The notes: a model not told the origin generated them from the sequence alone. A stretch of DNA of 55,018 nucleotides from Candidatus Treponema caballi (GCA_018066285.1 JAGHRS010000032.1:1-55018), one strand, 5' to 3'. Shown: positions 33,375 to 41,822, counted from the stretch's first letter. Made by a program: numbers and translations.

Positions 33375-34715
33375 CTATTCTTCTTTAGAAAGCAGTGCGT
33401 TTGTCAGGATACCCAGAATCAGAGCGCATGCAACTGTAGTAATTGTTACCTTTCCGAAAGAAACTGACATTCCACCAACGCCTGTGATGAAGATGACAGA
33501 AGCAACGAACAGGTTGCGGTTCTTGTTAAGGTCAACTTTCTGGAACATCTTGAAACCAGATACAGCAATGAAGCCGTACAGAGCGATACAGACACCGCCC
33601 ATGACACATGACGGAATAGTCTCAAGAACTGCAACAAGCGGAGTAATCATTGAGAAGATGATGCAGGTAAAAGCACATCCCCAGATAGAAACTGTTGAAG
33701 CATTACGTGTGATTGCAACACATCCGATTGACTCACCGTATGTTGTGTTTGGGCAGCCTCCGAACAGAGCACCAGCCATGGAACCGATACCATCACCAAG
33801 CAGAGTGCGTGAAAGACCAGGTTCCTTCAGCAGATCTTTTCCAACAATTGAAGAAAGGTTTTTGTGGTCAGCAATATGCTCAGCAAAAACAACGAATGCA
33901 ACAGGAACATATGCTGTGAACAGAGTCAGAAGGTATGTTCCGGTAATATCAGCCAGACCCTGCTTTCCACCCAGTGCAAACGTGAACTTAGGCAGAGAGA
34001 AGTAAGAACTGAACTTGCTCCAATCAAGAGAAGAAACAGCTGAATAGTCAATGACAACCAAAGCCGCATTTCCTGTAGCATAACCGATGATTGCGAAAAT
34101 AGAAGCTGCAATGTATCCGGCGATAATACCAAGGATGAAAGGAATCAGCTTGCCAATGCTCTTTCCGTATGTTGAGAAAAGCATTGTTACACCGAGTGTA
34201 ATCAGAGCGCAGATCAGAGCAACATAAACGCTGCCACCCTTTCCGTTCATTGCATCGCCAACAGCGTTGCCAGCCAGAGAAAGACCGATGATTGCAACTG
34301 TTGGTCCAATAATGACCGGTGGCATCAGCTTGTTAATCCACTCAACGCCACACAGCTTAACGATGATTGAAATGATGACATAGACAAGACCGGCCATCAC
34401 AGCACCGATAATCAGACCCCAGTAACCGGCAGCCATTGAAGCAGCACCTGCAAAAGCGGTGCACATGGAACCGATGAAAGCAAATGAGCTACCTAAAAAA
34501 ACAGGGCTGGAACTCTTTGTAAACAACAAGTAAACAATAGATCCAACCCCGGCTCCGAACAGTGCGGCAGAAGCAGAAAGCTCACATCCACAACTTCCGT
34601 TAATGATTGCAGGAACAGCAATTGTTGCCGCCATGATAGCGAGCAGCTGCTGCAACGCGAACAGCACGACCTTGCCGAACTTCGGCTTGTCTTTGATGCC
34701 ATAAATCAATTCCAT
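33375..34715 (-). CDS. NCS2 family uracil/xanthine permease
   Basis: 446 aa from the ATG at 34715 (MELIYGIKDKP), selected for GAGGAG 7 nt upstream. About 12-14 membrane helices. The NCS2 signature region GGCPNTTYGESIGCVAITRNAS and EHIADHKNLSSIVGKDL fit the UraA branch. It probably imports uracil by proton symport for pyrimidine salvage. No salvage gene (upp) is adjacent. It stands alone between the CBM9-like gene and the surface-protein locus. Confidence 0.93.
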   Translation of the reverse strand: MELIYGIKDKPKFGKVVLFALQQLLAIMAATIAVPAIINGSCGCELSASAALFGAGVGSIVYLLFTKSSSPVFLGSSFAFIGSMCTAFAGAASMAAGYWGLIIGAVMAGLVYVIISIIVKLCGVEWINKLMPPVIIGPTVAIIGLSLAGNAVGDAMNGKGGSVYVALICALITLGVTMLFSTYGKSIGKLIPFILGIIAGYIAASIFAIIGYATGNAALVVIDYSAVSSLDWSKFSSYFSLPKFTFALGGKQGLADITGTYLLTLFTAYVPVAFVVFAEHIADHKNLSSIVGKDLLKEPGLSRTLLGDGIGSMAGALFGGCPNTTYGESIGCVAITRNASTVSIWGCAFTCIIFSMITPLVAVLETIPSCVMGGVCIALYGFIAVSGFKMFQKVDLNKNRNLFVASVIFITGVGGMSVSFGKVTITTVACALILGILTNALLSKEE

Positions 34716-34937
34716 TTGATTACTCCTCAAAATTTCAAATTAACGTATTATAGCAAAAAAGAAAGCACAATTACAATACACACAATTAATCCGTAAGGGA
34801 AAGCCTTCCCTTGCGCTTCGAAGTCCTCGCTCGCATCCGCTCGTTCCGGTCTTCTCCGCTATCCCTTCTGCGGGGCTCCGCACCGCAACGCCCCCAAACA
34901 CCCATAAAAATCGAAAAATATAAAATTTTCAATGTAT

Positions 34938-34965
34938 CTGACAATCCTAAAATTCACCTTAATTT
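34938..34965 (+). promoter_or_regulatory. Weak promoter before Msp-like gene 1
   Basis: CTGACA (34938-34943), 16-nt spacer, TAATTT (34960-34965). Clearly poorer than the promoter of the convergent Msp-like gene 2. The rest of the gap 34716-34930 is a C-rich stretch with no assignable feature apart from GGGAA/TTCCC. Confidence 0.35.
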
Positions 34966-34981
34966 CGCGTATAAAACAAAT

Positions 34982-35031
34982 GGAGGAATCTTTTAAATGA
35001 AAAAGGCTCTCGTAATTCTTATGGCTCTTGC
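34982..35031 (+). repeat. 50-bp inverted repeat, left copy (5' end of Msp-like gene 1)
   Basis: Runs from GGAGGAATCTTTTAAATG through the first signal-peptide codons to CTCTTGC. Identical in all 50 positions, in opposite orientation, to 38482-38531. Bases on either side diverge at once. Possible recombination site for inversion of the 3.5-kb segment. Confidence 0.92.
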
Positions 35032-36403
35032 AATGATTTTCAGTGCATTTGCTGATGAACCTGCTTTCGCAGGAAGTGTTACAGAATTCAAAGGCGACGC
35101 TTCTGTTACTTGGACTGCAGATTTTGATGCAGGAAAAACAGGATTTTCAAATTCTGCAAGTGCAGATTTGAAGGTTGAACTTGTTCCAGCTGGTGACAAG
35201 GCGACTGCCGGTGAAGGAATCTGGGGAGAAATCAAGATTAAGACTGATGGTCTTCAGATTAACGATGGTGCAATCGATAAGGGAACAGCTTCTGTAGATA
35301 CAGCTAAGATCCACTTCGGCGATGCATACATTGGAGTTAAAGCTGGTGGTGTTCAGGTCGGTGGTGTTACTGTTCTTGAAGCTATCAACAACAACAAAGA
35401 CGGTGAGGAGCACAAACTCGGAGCTGTTGGAACAAAAGATGTTTCAAACGGTATTGTAGCAGGCTATGCAAACGACCTCTTCGGAATCGATGTAGACTTC
35501 CGTTCAAAGCCAGCTGCTGCAGGTGCTGATGAATTCACATTTACACCTCTGAATATCGATAGTACTTATGTTCCAGCTGAAAAAGAAGTTGTTTTTATTC
35601 CAGCATTCGGTGAGAAGACTGGTGATGGAAAGGCAACAATCAAGAAACTGTTCGGAAACGAAGCTGCAGCTCTTCTTGACACCGGTTATTATAGTGCTTA
35701 CAAAAAAGTAAAGACAGACGGTGCTAAGGCAACAGACTGCACAGACGAGTATGCAGTTGCAGGTAATCTCAGTGTTACAGCTGTTCCAAACCTCACACTG
35801 AAGGGTGGTATCTCATATGACCTTTCATGCAATAAGGGCAACATGGGAATCTACGGAGCAATTGCTTATGACTATGCTATCAACGATACATTCTACTTAA
35901 AGCCACAGGCTGCTATCGCTCTCGAGGGAAAGGACGAATTTACAAAGAACGTAAATGCAGCTCTCTTCCTCGGATGGAACAAGTCAGAAGGAAACGGTGG
36001 CAAGCTGATGGGTGCTGATGTTAAGTTCTCAAATGGTTTCTCTGTAGCAACAGACTTTGCAATTGCAGATCCTCAGAAGTTACCACTTGACATCACAGTA
36101 TACGATGCAGCTTCTCTCGTAAGCGGCCTGACATTCGGTGCTGCTTTCAAGATTGCTGACCTCAAAGCAGATTTCGCAGCAGATATCACTGGTAAAGTAG
36201 CATACGATATCGCTGCTGGTGCTGGAACAATCACAGCTAAGGCTGAAGCTGCAACAACAGCTAAGTTCGATAAAATCGAGCTTGATTCAGGTCTTGATTT
36301 CGCTGGCTTTGTTGACAACACAACATTCGGTCTTGGTTACAAGAGTGGTGACCTCAAGTCAAAGAAGGGTTCAGTTTCTGTAACTGCAAAGGTTGCTTTC
36401 TAA
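34997..36403 (+). CDS. Msp/MOSP-like outer-membrane beta-barrel protein 1
   Basis: 468 aa. Signal peptide MKKALVILMALAMIFSAFA, cleavage before DEP. The mature part is built of alternating polar/hydrophobic strands rich in Gly, Asp and Lys and ends in Phe (VTAKVAF), as outer-membrane barrels do. EGIWGEIKIKTDGL and AKIHFGDAYIGVKAG recur in Msp-like gene 2 and resemble the N-terminal region of treponemal major outer sheath proteins. Probably a porin or surface antigen; family assignment is from pattern, not search. GGAGG precedes the ATG. The 5' 50 bp are the left inverted repeat. Followed by a terminator and a lipoprotein gene. Confidence 0.78.
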   Translation: MKKALVILMALAMIFSAFADEPAFAGSVTEFKGDASVTWTADFDAGKTGFSNSASADLKVELVPAGDKATAGEGIWGEIKIKTDGLQINDGAIDKGTASVDTAKIHFGDAYIGVKAGGVQVGGVTVLEAINNNKDGEEHKLGAVGTKDVSNGIVAGYANDLFGIDVDFRSKPAAAGADEFTFTPLNIDSTYVPAEKEVVFIPAFGEKTGDGKATIKKLFGNEAAALLDTGYYSAYKKVKTDGAKATDCTDEYAVAGNLSVTAVPNLTLKGGISYDLSCNKGNMGIYGAIAYDYAINDTFYLKPQAAIALEGKDEFTKNVNAALFLGWNKSEGNGGKLMGADVKFSNGFSVATDFAIADPQKLPLDITVYDAASLVSGLTFGAAFKIADLKADFAADITGKVAYDIAAGAGTITAKAEAATTAKFDKIELDSGLDFAGFVDNTTFGLGYKSGDLKSKKGSVSVTAKVAF

Positions 36404-36429
36404 TCTGATTAGAACGTGATTTTTCTAAA

Positions 36430-36460
36430 GGCTGTCCTGTTTTCAGGGCAGCCTTTTTTT
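36430..36460 (+). terminator. Rho-independent terminator after Msp-like gene 1
   Basis: GGCTGTCCT pairs with AGGGCAGCC (one G-U), TTTTC-type loop, then seven T. Confidence 0.88.
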
Positions 36461-36485
36461 CAATTGAGAGAATCACTAAAACATT

Positions 36486-36491
36486 TACAAT
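36486..36491 (+). promoter_or_regulatory. -10 box, leaderless type, for lipoprotein gene 1
   Basis: TACAAT, then 7 nt, then ATG at 36499. No ribosome site. Confidence 0.45.
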
Positions 36492-36498
36492 ACTTAAT

Positions 36499-37155
36499 AT
36501 GAATACAAGAAACATTATTAAATCATTTATTTGCTGTATCTGTCTTTTCTCCTTATTCTCATGCGCTTCTCCTCCAAGAAGAATTTCTTCAACTGATCAG
36601 TCAGATGATTTTTTTCTTGCTGATTTACCCGGCATTCAGCTTGAACCTGTCATGCTTTTGTGTGCAAAAGGAACGAGCAGTGTTGCATCTGTGGAAGTCA
36701 ACAGCATGTTCTATCCGCGAACCGGCAACCTGCAGTTACGGGCTAAAACGGGAACAAATAACTTTCAGGTGATTTTCTCATATGAAGACCGGAAAGCTCT
36801 CTATGAAGATATGCAGAAATATGTAACCTTGTTACAGTCAAATAAACTTCCGGATAGGGCTCCAGCAAAAACAAATGCTTTTTCTACAGGAAAAGCAGAT
36901 ATTTCCTGGGGAGTTTTAGGATACGGTTACGATGCAAAAGGCTTGTATTATACAAATTACGAGTATCTCGAGGAAGATAAACCCTATTTCTCTTTGACCT
37001 TCAATCCTTCCCGCAATACAGAAGGTGATACCTGGTCACCATTGACGATTATTTATTTTTCGCCATCACAGATTCAGGATGTATACGATATTATGTCTTT
37101 GGAAGTGATAAAGCAGCAAGTTGATGAAAAGACGAGACAGGTTTTCGAATACTAA
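36499..37155 (+). CDS. Lipoprotein 1 of a paralogous pair linked to Msp-like genes
   Basis: 218 aa, family not recognised. Signal peptide with lipobox (LFSCAS), so a membrane-anchored lipoprotein. Shares with the protein at 39419-40081: LPxRAPxKxNxF, WGVxGxxYxA, NYEYLExxKPYF, IYFxPSQ and a terminal VDExxRQxxEY/W. The two are therefore paralogues with equal length and layout. Each lies close to an Msp-like gene, so a role in the surface layer is plausible but not shown. No ribosome site; TACAAT 7 nt upstream. Confidence 0.82.
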   Translation: MNTRNIIKSFICCICLFSLFSCASPPRRISSTDQSDDFFLADLPGIQLEPVMLLCAKGTSSVASVEVNSMFYPRTGNLQLRAKTGTNNFQVIFSYEDRKALYEDMQKYVTLLQSNKLPDRAPAKTNAFSTGKADISWGVLGYGYDAKGLYYTNYEYLEEDKPYFSLTFNPSRNTEGDTWSPLTIIYFSPSQIQDVYDIMSLEVIKQQVDEKTRQVFEY

Positions 37156-37178
37156 TATACAGTAAAAAAATCAATCGG

Positions 37179-37213
37179 AAAAAAAAGAGCAGGCATAACA
37201 CCTGCTCTTTTTT
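37179..37213. terminator. Bidirectional terminator between lipoprotein 1 and Msp-like gene 2
   Basis: AAAAAAGAGCAGG (37181-37193) pairs with CCTGCTCTTTTTT (37201-37213), 7-nt loop. Serves both convergent genes. Confidence 0.9.
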
Positions 37214-37232
37214 GCTTAAGACTTAAGCTAGA

Positions 37233-38516
37233 TTAGAAAGAGATTGTTGCAGAAGCTTCAACAGCTCCAGTCTTTCCCTTTCCGCCTGTGTAGCCAACTT
37301 TGAGAGTTGTGTTCTGGATAAGAGCCTTGTTATCAACAGAAACACCATATCCAAAGTCAAGAGCCTTTCCAACGAATGTGTACTTAGCACCTGCGTTTGC
37401 AGCAAATCCGAAGTCACCGAATGTTGTTGAGTACTTAGCATTAACAGCACCGAAGTCACCAGCTCCCTTAGAGAACTTAGCTACATCGTCAACGATTACT
37501 TCAGCACCAACTACGAGACCTGGGAGGAATGTTGCATTGTCGAATGCAGCAACACCAAGACCGAACTTCTTGAAGTCTGCTGACTTAACAGCTGCAGAAG
37601 CACCACTTGCGAAGTCCTTCTTGTCATCTCCATTTCCTGTGAAGTATGCGAACTTGTCATCTGAGTAGTCAGCACCCCACTTGTACATAACGCCAGCACC
37701 GAATGATGTTGCACTGTCGTATGCAGCAGAAATTGTCAGGTCACCGAGAGCATAGCCAGCCTTAGCAGCATAAGCGAAACCATCAGCTGCGTCTGCATTG
37801 TATGATGCACCGCCCCAGAGTGTCAGGTTGTCAACAGCCTTAACATCGATGTCACCCTTGAATGCGATTTCCTTAGCAGCCTTTGCTTTTGCACCATTGT
37901 CAGCAACAACTACGTTGATGTTAGCAATCTTGTCGAGTGCAATTTCAGCTGTGAAACCGTTTGTAAATACAGCTTCGTCAGCCGGAGCTTCGTATGTAAC
38001 CTCGTACTTACCCTGTACTGATGTGTGATCATCATCGTTCAGAGTATATGTACCCGCTACATAACCTGTCTTCTCTTCTTTACCAGTCTTTGTTGTCTTT
38101 GCAGCAATACCAGCTGTCTTAGCTGAGAAGTCACCAGTTACGAAGTCTGGACCATTCTTTCCGAGAGCAACATCGTGGTTCTTAACATCAATTGCAAATG
38201 CTTCACCGAAGTGGATCTTTGCCTTTTCTACAGATACTGAAGATTCTGAAAGACATTTTTCAGCAGCTGTCTTGATTTCCAACTCGCCCCAGATGCCTTC
38301 GCCTTCTGTTGCCTTTGTTGCTTCACCAGCAAAACTGAATGTGATTTCAGCTGATGCTGAGTTGGTCATGCCAAATTCCTTTGCATCAAGATCTGCCTTG
38401 TAGCCGAGTGATGCACTTCCCTTAAAGTCCTTGAATGCTGGCTCGAGTGTTGGGTCTGCAGCGAATGCTGAGAATACCATAGCAAGAGCCATAAGAATTA
38501 CGAGAGCCTTTTTCAT
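37233..38516 (-). CDS. Msp/MOSP-like outer-membrane beta-barrel protein 2
   Basis: 427 aa paralogue of the protein at 34997. Signal peptide MKKALVILMALAMVFSAFA (one residue different) then ADPTLEPAF. The mature protein is much diverged but keeps EGIWGELEIKT, VEKAKIHFGEAFAI and the terminal Phe (ASATISF). The DNA of the first 50 bp (ribosome site to codon 12) is identical to gene 1, in sharp contrast to the rest. Preceded by a strong promoter and a leader of about 75 nt with a hairpin (AACGTTACC/GGTAATGTT). It converges on the lipoprotein 1 gene across a bidirectional terminator. Confidence 0.78.
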   Translation of the reverse strand: MKKALVILMALAMVFSAFAADPTLEPAFKDFKGSASLGYKADLDAKEFGMTNSASAEITFSFAGEATKATEGEGIWGELEIKTAAEKCLSESSVSVEKAKIHFGEAFAIDVKNHDVALGKNGPDFVTGDFSAKTAGIAAKTTKTGKEEKTGYVAGTYTLNDDDHTSVQGKYEVTYEAPADEAVFTNGFTAEIALDKIANINVVVADNGAKAKAAKEIAFKGDIDVKAVDNLTLWGGASYNADAADGFAYAAKAGYALGDLTISAAYDSATSFGAGVMYKWGADYSDDKFAYFTGNGDDKKDFASGASAAVKSADFKKFGLGVAAFDNATFLPGLVVGAEVIVDDVAKFSKGAGDFGAVNAKYSTTFGDFGFAANAGAKYTFVGKALDFGYGVSVDNKALIQNTTLKVGYTGGKGKTGAVEASATISF

Positions 38517-38531
38517 TTAAAAGATTCCTCC
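38482..38531 (-). repeat. 50-bp inverted repeat, right copy (5' end of Msp-like gene 2)
   Basis: Exact reverse complement of 34982-35031. Covers the ribosome site, ATG and first 11-12 codons. The serine recombinase gene starts 274 bp outside it. Confidence 0.92.
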
Positions 38532-38593
38532 TTAACTTTTAAACATTACCAAACCAACGGTTTTTTAATACGGTAACGTTATCTTTTTCTTAA

Positions 38594-38622
38594 ATCTTAA
38601 CACGCATATTTTCAGCCGTCAA
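38594..38622 (-). promoter_or_regulatory. Strong promoter before Msp-like gene 2
   Basis: TTGACG (38622-38617), 17-nt spacer, TAAGAT (38599-38594). Because it lies outside the inverted repeat, inversion of the 3.5-kb segment would put Msp-like gene 1 behind it. Confidence 0.75.
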
Positions 38623-38670
38623 GCAAATTCAAAGAATTTTATGATTTTTGGGAAAATCTGAATGGCAACC

Positions 38671-38739
38671 AACCCTTATGGCATAAGGGTTTCTCCCTAT
38701 AAATAAAAGAATGACAAATTACTTTTTTTTGTCATTCTT
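38671..38739. promoter_or_regulatory. Two palindromes upstream of the serine recombinase
   Basis: AACCCTTAT/ATAAGGGTT with a 3-nt centre (38671-38691), and AAGAATGACAAA/TTTGTCATTCTT with a 9-nt centre (38707-38739). Either could be an operator or recombinase binding site; no partner copy was found elsewhere in the window. Confidence 0.5.
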
Positions 38740-38805
38740 GTCGTTTTTATGAATATTTTAACCTTTCTATGCAAACATTGCAGAAAGGCATTACCTGGAG
38801 GAAAA

Positions 38806-39483
38806 ATGACCTATGGATACATCCGTGTAAGTACGGATAAACAGACAGTAGAAAACCAGCGCTTCGAAATAATCCGCTTTTGTTCAAAAAATAATCTCAC
38901 AATAGATGACTGGATTGAAGAGACTATCAGTGGAACAAAAGAGCCTTCAAAACGAAAACTCGGAAAACTTCTTAATAATGTTCAGAAAGGTGATCTTATC
39001 ATCTGCTCCGAATTATCCCGTTTGGGAAGAAATCTCTTCATGATTATGTCTGTATTGAACGAAATGATGCTCAGGGAAGTGCGTATATGGACAATAAAGG
39101 ACAATTACAGGCTCGGCGATGACATACAGTCTAAAGTCCTCGCATTTGCCTTCGGGCTTTCCGCAGAAATTGAACGCAATCTGATTTCACAACGCACAAA
39201 GGAAGCACTTGCCCGTAAAAAAGCAGAGGGCGTCAAACTGGGACGCCCTAAAGAAACTGAATTAAAGTATTATAAACTGCGTGGACACGAAGATGAAATC
39301 TGGATGCTGCTTGATCAGCGGGTACCTAAAACTCACATAGCAGATATATTCGACGTTACACCCGCCACTTTATACCGCTACATGAAAATAGTCGGCATTC
39401 CGCTGGAAAAAGACGTTTTTACCACTCGTATGCCTGACGGTTCAGCTCATCCACACGGGCCTGGAACTCATCCTGATCAATAG
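38806..39483 (+). CDS. Small serine recombinase (resolvase/invertase family)
   Basis: 225 aa from the ATG at 38806, which has GGAGG 5 nt upstream; the open frame also extends 19 codons further 5' without a ribosome site. N-terminal catalytic domain with YIRVSTDKQ (nucleophile Ser9, Arg7), ELSRLGRN and the long E helix SAEIERNLISQRTKEALARKKAEGVKLGRP, followed by a HTH (KTHIADIFDVTPATLYRYMK). Such proteins invert or resolve short DNA segments, including surface-protein switches. The last 22 residues, after the HTH, are encoded antisense to the end of lipoprotein 2 and look unnatural, so the gene has probably lost its original stop. Confidence 0.9.
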   Translation: MTYGYIRVSTDKQTVENQRFEIIRFCSKNNLTIDDWIEETISGTKEPSKRKLGKLLNNVQKGDLIICSELSRLGRNLFMIMSVLNEMMLREVRIWTIKDNYRLGDDIQSKVLAFAFGLSAEIERNLISQRTKEALARKKAEGVKLGRPKETELKYYKLRGHEDEIWMLLDQRVPKTHIADIFDVTPATLYRYMKIVGIPLEKDVFTTRMPDGSAHPHGPGTHPDQ

Positions 39484-40081
39484 TCTCAAGCAATGCTTCA
39501 AGCTGTGATGGCGTAAAGTAGATATCCATTTTAGGCGAAGCTGTGTCATCTTTCTTTGCATTTGCACTCTCGAACGTAGCAACAAAATACGGCTTTTCCC
39601 TTTCAAGATACTCGTAATTAATGCGTACATAGGTGTCTGCAGAGTAAGAAAGACCCATTACTCCCCATGCGACTGTAACCGGCGTTCTGGTGAAATAATT
39701 CTTCCTATCCGGAGCACGTTCAGGCAGATTTCCGGCATTATACGCTTCCATATAAGCCATAATGCCTTCCTTAAAGGCAACACGCTCTTCCAGGGTGAAC
39801 ACGACAGCTATCTTATCCATTCCATAGGAAAAATAGGCTTCAACGGTATTCTGGCGGGGAGCAAAATACATTTCCATTTCTTTCGGTATAATCGTTCCTG
39901 AAAGGGATTTTGTCACAGCCATGCAGTTATCAAGCTGGAACGGTTTGAAATCGCCGAGGAAATTTTCATCCGGCTCACGAATGGTGGTTTCACCCTTACT
40001 TGTTGTAGTACATCCCGCACATGCAAGGATGATTGCAAAGACAGCACACAAAGCTGCAAGTCGGATTATATTTTTACGCAT
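39419..40081 (-). CDS. Lipoprotein 2 of a paralogous pair
   Basis: 220 aa, family not recognised. Signal peptide with lipobox ACAGC. Shares LPERAPDRKNYF, WGVMGLSYSADTY, NYEYLEREKPYF, IYFTPSQ and the VDELNRQAYEW end with the protein at 36499-37155. AGGAG precedes the ATG, unlike its leaderless paralogue. Its last 65 bp overlap the recombinase gene tail to tail. Because the C terminus is conserved between paralogues, this frame is the native one at the overlap. Confidence 0.84.
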   Translation of the reverse strand: MRKNIIRLAALCAVFAIILACAGCTTTSKGETTIREPDENFLGDFKPFQLDNCMAVTKSLSGTIIPKEMEMYFAPRQNTVEAYFSYGMDKIAVVFTLEERVAFKEGIMAYMEAYNAGNLPERAPDRKNYFTRTPVTVAWGVMGLSYSADTYVRINYEYLEREKPYFVATFESANAKKDDTASPKMDIYFTPSQLEALLETIDQDEFQARVDELNRQAYEW

Positions 40082-40150
40082 TTTTTTCTCCTGTTTTATT
40101 CTTTGTATTAATATAACAAATCTTCACCTGTAATGGTACACTTTTCGCTT

Positions 40151-41815
40151 TTATTGTGCTTTTCCGGCTGTAACGGCGAGTTCGTCACAGATTTCGTTGT
40201 ACTTGTTGCCGGCGTGACCTTTCACCCACTTCCATTCTATGGAAAGCTTCTGCACCGTTTCATCAAGCTCAACCCACAAATCCTGATTCTTGACCGGTTC
40301 CTTATTGGATGTACGCCAGCCATTTTTCTTCCAGCCTTTAATCCAGGTCTGGATGCCGTTCTTCACGTATTGACTGTCGCAGTACATGGTGATGTGCCGG
40401 TCACGCAGATTCCGGTCATCAAGGATGGCCTCAAGCGCTTCTATGGCGCCCATCAGTTCCATCCGGTTGTTTGTCGTAAGCTTTTCGCCGCCGCTCATCC
40501 GCTTTTCCTTTCCATCAGCAAGAATGACGGCGCCCCAGCCTCCGCGGCCCGGGTTTCCCGAGCAGGAACCGTCCGTGTAGACGATGACATTCCCGCTTCC
40601 CGCCGCAACTTCGCTTTCAGCACCCGTTCCAGAAGACGCACTCTGGGCGCTTTCAAGGCCGCGGGCCTCTGCCGCATTCACAACATCCGGGTCTGAAAAC
40701 AGGCTCGGAACGCCTTCTGTGGCGCTGGCGGCCGCTTCAAACGGATACACGATGCCCCATTCAGAGCGGAACGAGTCCATGAGCTTACAGATGGCGAGCG
40801 AATCTTCGTGTGTGTGTATCGGGCTTTCAATAACGGGTTTCTGCGCATCAGGAGAACGGCCCGCATTTATACAGCGGACAACTTCGCGCGCTTCGTACTC
40901 GTAACCGTTCACATCAAAAGGCAGATTGCGCTTATCTGTCAGCTCGCCTTCAGCTGACATGATGCCGAGCGATTCTGCGTACCAGAAACCGGGAACGTGA
41001 ATGGTCCCCTTTGTACCGACAATCTTCGCCGAATGGATGCGGTTTCCCGCGCCACTGTCTATGCTGGTCGTGATGACAGCTGTAAAAGTGTCAACATCAG
41101 CCTGCTTTTCCTGGGCTGAACGCGGCGCCCTCGGGAACTCCATCGTGATTGAATCGAACGCGTCGACGCCCTTGTCAGTCTTACGGCAGAAAGACACCTT
41201 GCGTGAAATGTCGAGCTTTGAAAGCGGCACATTCTGAACGGCCGCCGCGACAGAACAGGCGTACATCAGCGGGTAGATTCCCATATCAAGCAGGGCGCCG
41301 CCAGCGAGTTCAGGCTCATACAGGCGGGAGCCCGGTGCATACGGCACATTGCTGCAGAAGTCCGCAAAAATGGCTTTGACGTCGCCGATTGCACCTGATT
41401 TGACAAGTTTCATTGTTTCAGCGAACAGCGGATGGAAACGCGTCCAGAGCGCCTCCATGAAAAAGCAGCCGGTCTCACGGGAAACGGCGAGAACTTCACG
41501 AAGCTGCTTCTCGTTGACGGCAGCGGGCTTTTCGCAGAGAACGGCCTTCCCCGCCCGCATCGCCTTTATGGAAAGCTCCGCGTGATTCATGTGCGGAGTC
41601 GCAATATACACGACATCAACCTTCGGGTCGGCAAAGAGCTCATCATAAGAGCCGTACGTCACGGGGATATCCCACTTTGCGGCAAAAGCCTTTGCCTTAT
41701 CAAGAGAGCGGGCGGCACAAGCGTACAGTTCTGCGCCCTCAGCGCCCTTTACTGCAGGCGCCTGACAGTTCGCGATATTTCCAGTTCCAATAAAACCAAA
41801 CCTGATTGTATCCAT
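40151..41815 (-). CDS. Gfo/Idh/MocA oxidoreductase fused to ribonuclease HI
   Basis: 554 aa. Residues 1 to about 360 are an NAD(P)-dependent sugar-type oxidoreductase (GFIGTGNIA; CEKPAAVNEKQL). A linker rich in Ala, Ser, Gly and Glu follows (about 370-408). Residues about 410-554 are a complete RNase HI with all catalytic residues: D415 (YTDGSCSGNPG), E453 (NRMELMG), D480 (CDSQYV), H534 (KGHAGN), D544 (NEICDELA). No in-frame start codon with a ribosome site exists between the parts, so RNase H is made only as part of the fusion. It should cut RNA in RNA-DNA hybrids. The start is leaderless-type (TATACT 7 nt upstream). Confidence 0.94.
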   Translation of the reverse strand: MDTIRFGFIGTGNIANCQAPAVKGAEGAELYACAARSLDKAKAFAAKWDIPVTYGSYDELFADPKVDVVYIATPHMNHAELSIKAMRAGKAVLCEKPAAVNEKQLREVLAVSRETGCFFMEALWTRFHPLFAETMKLVKSGAIGDVKAIFADFCSNVPYAPGSRLYEPELAGGALLDMGIYPLMYACSVAAAVQNVPLSKLDISRKVSFCRKTDKGVDAFDSITMEFPRAPRSAQEKQADVDTFTAVITTSIDSGAGNRIHSAKIVGTKGTIHVPGFWYAESLGIMSAEGELTDKRNLPFDVNGYEYEAREVVRCINAGRSPDAQKPVIESPIHTHEDSLAICKLMDSFRSEWGIVYPFEAAASATEGVPSLFSDPDVVNAAEARGLESAQSASSGTGAESEVAAGSGNVIVYTDGSCSGNPGRGGWGAVILADGKEKRMSGGEKLTTNNRMELMGAIEALEAILDDRNLRDRHITMYCDSQYVKNGIQTWIKGWKKNGWRTSNKEPVKNQDLWVELDETVQKLSIEWKWVKGHAGNKYNEICDELAVTAGKAQ

Positions 41816-41822
41816 AAAAAAG

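Noticed and set aside
40133-40696. Plus-strand frame of 187 codons opposite RNase HI
   Set aside because: It is the shadow of the conserved RNase H domain on the other strand.
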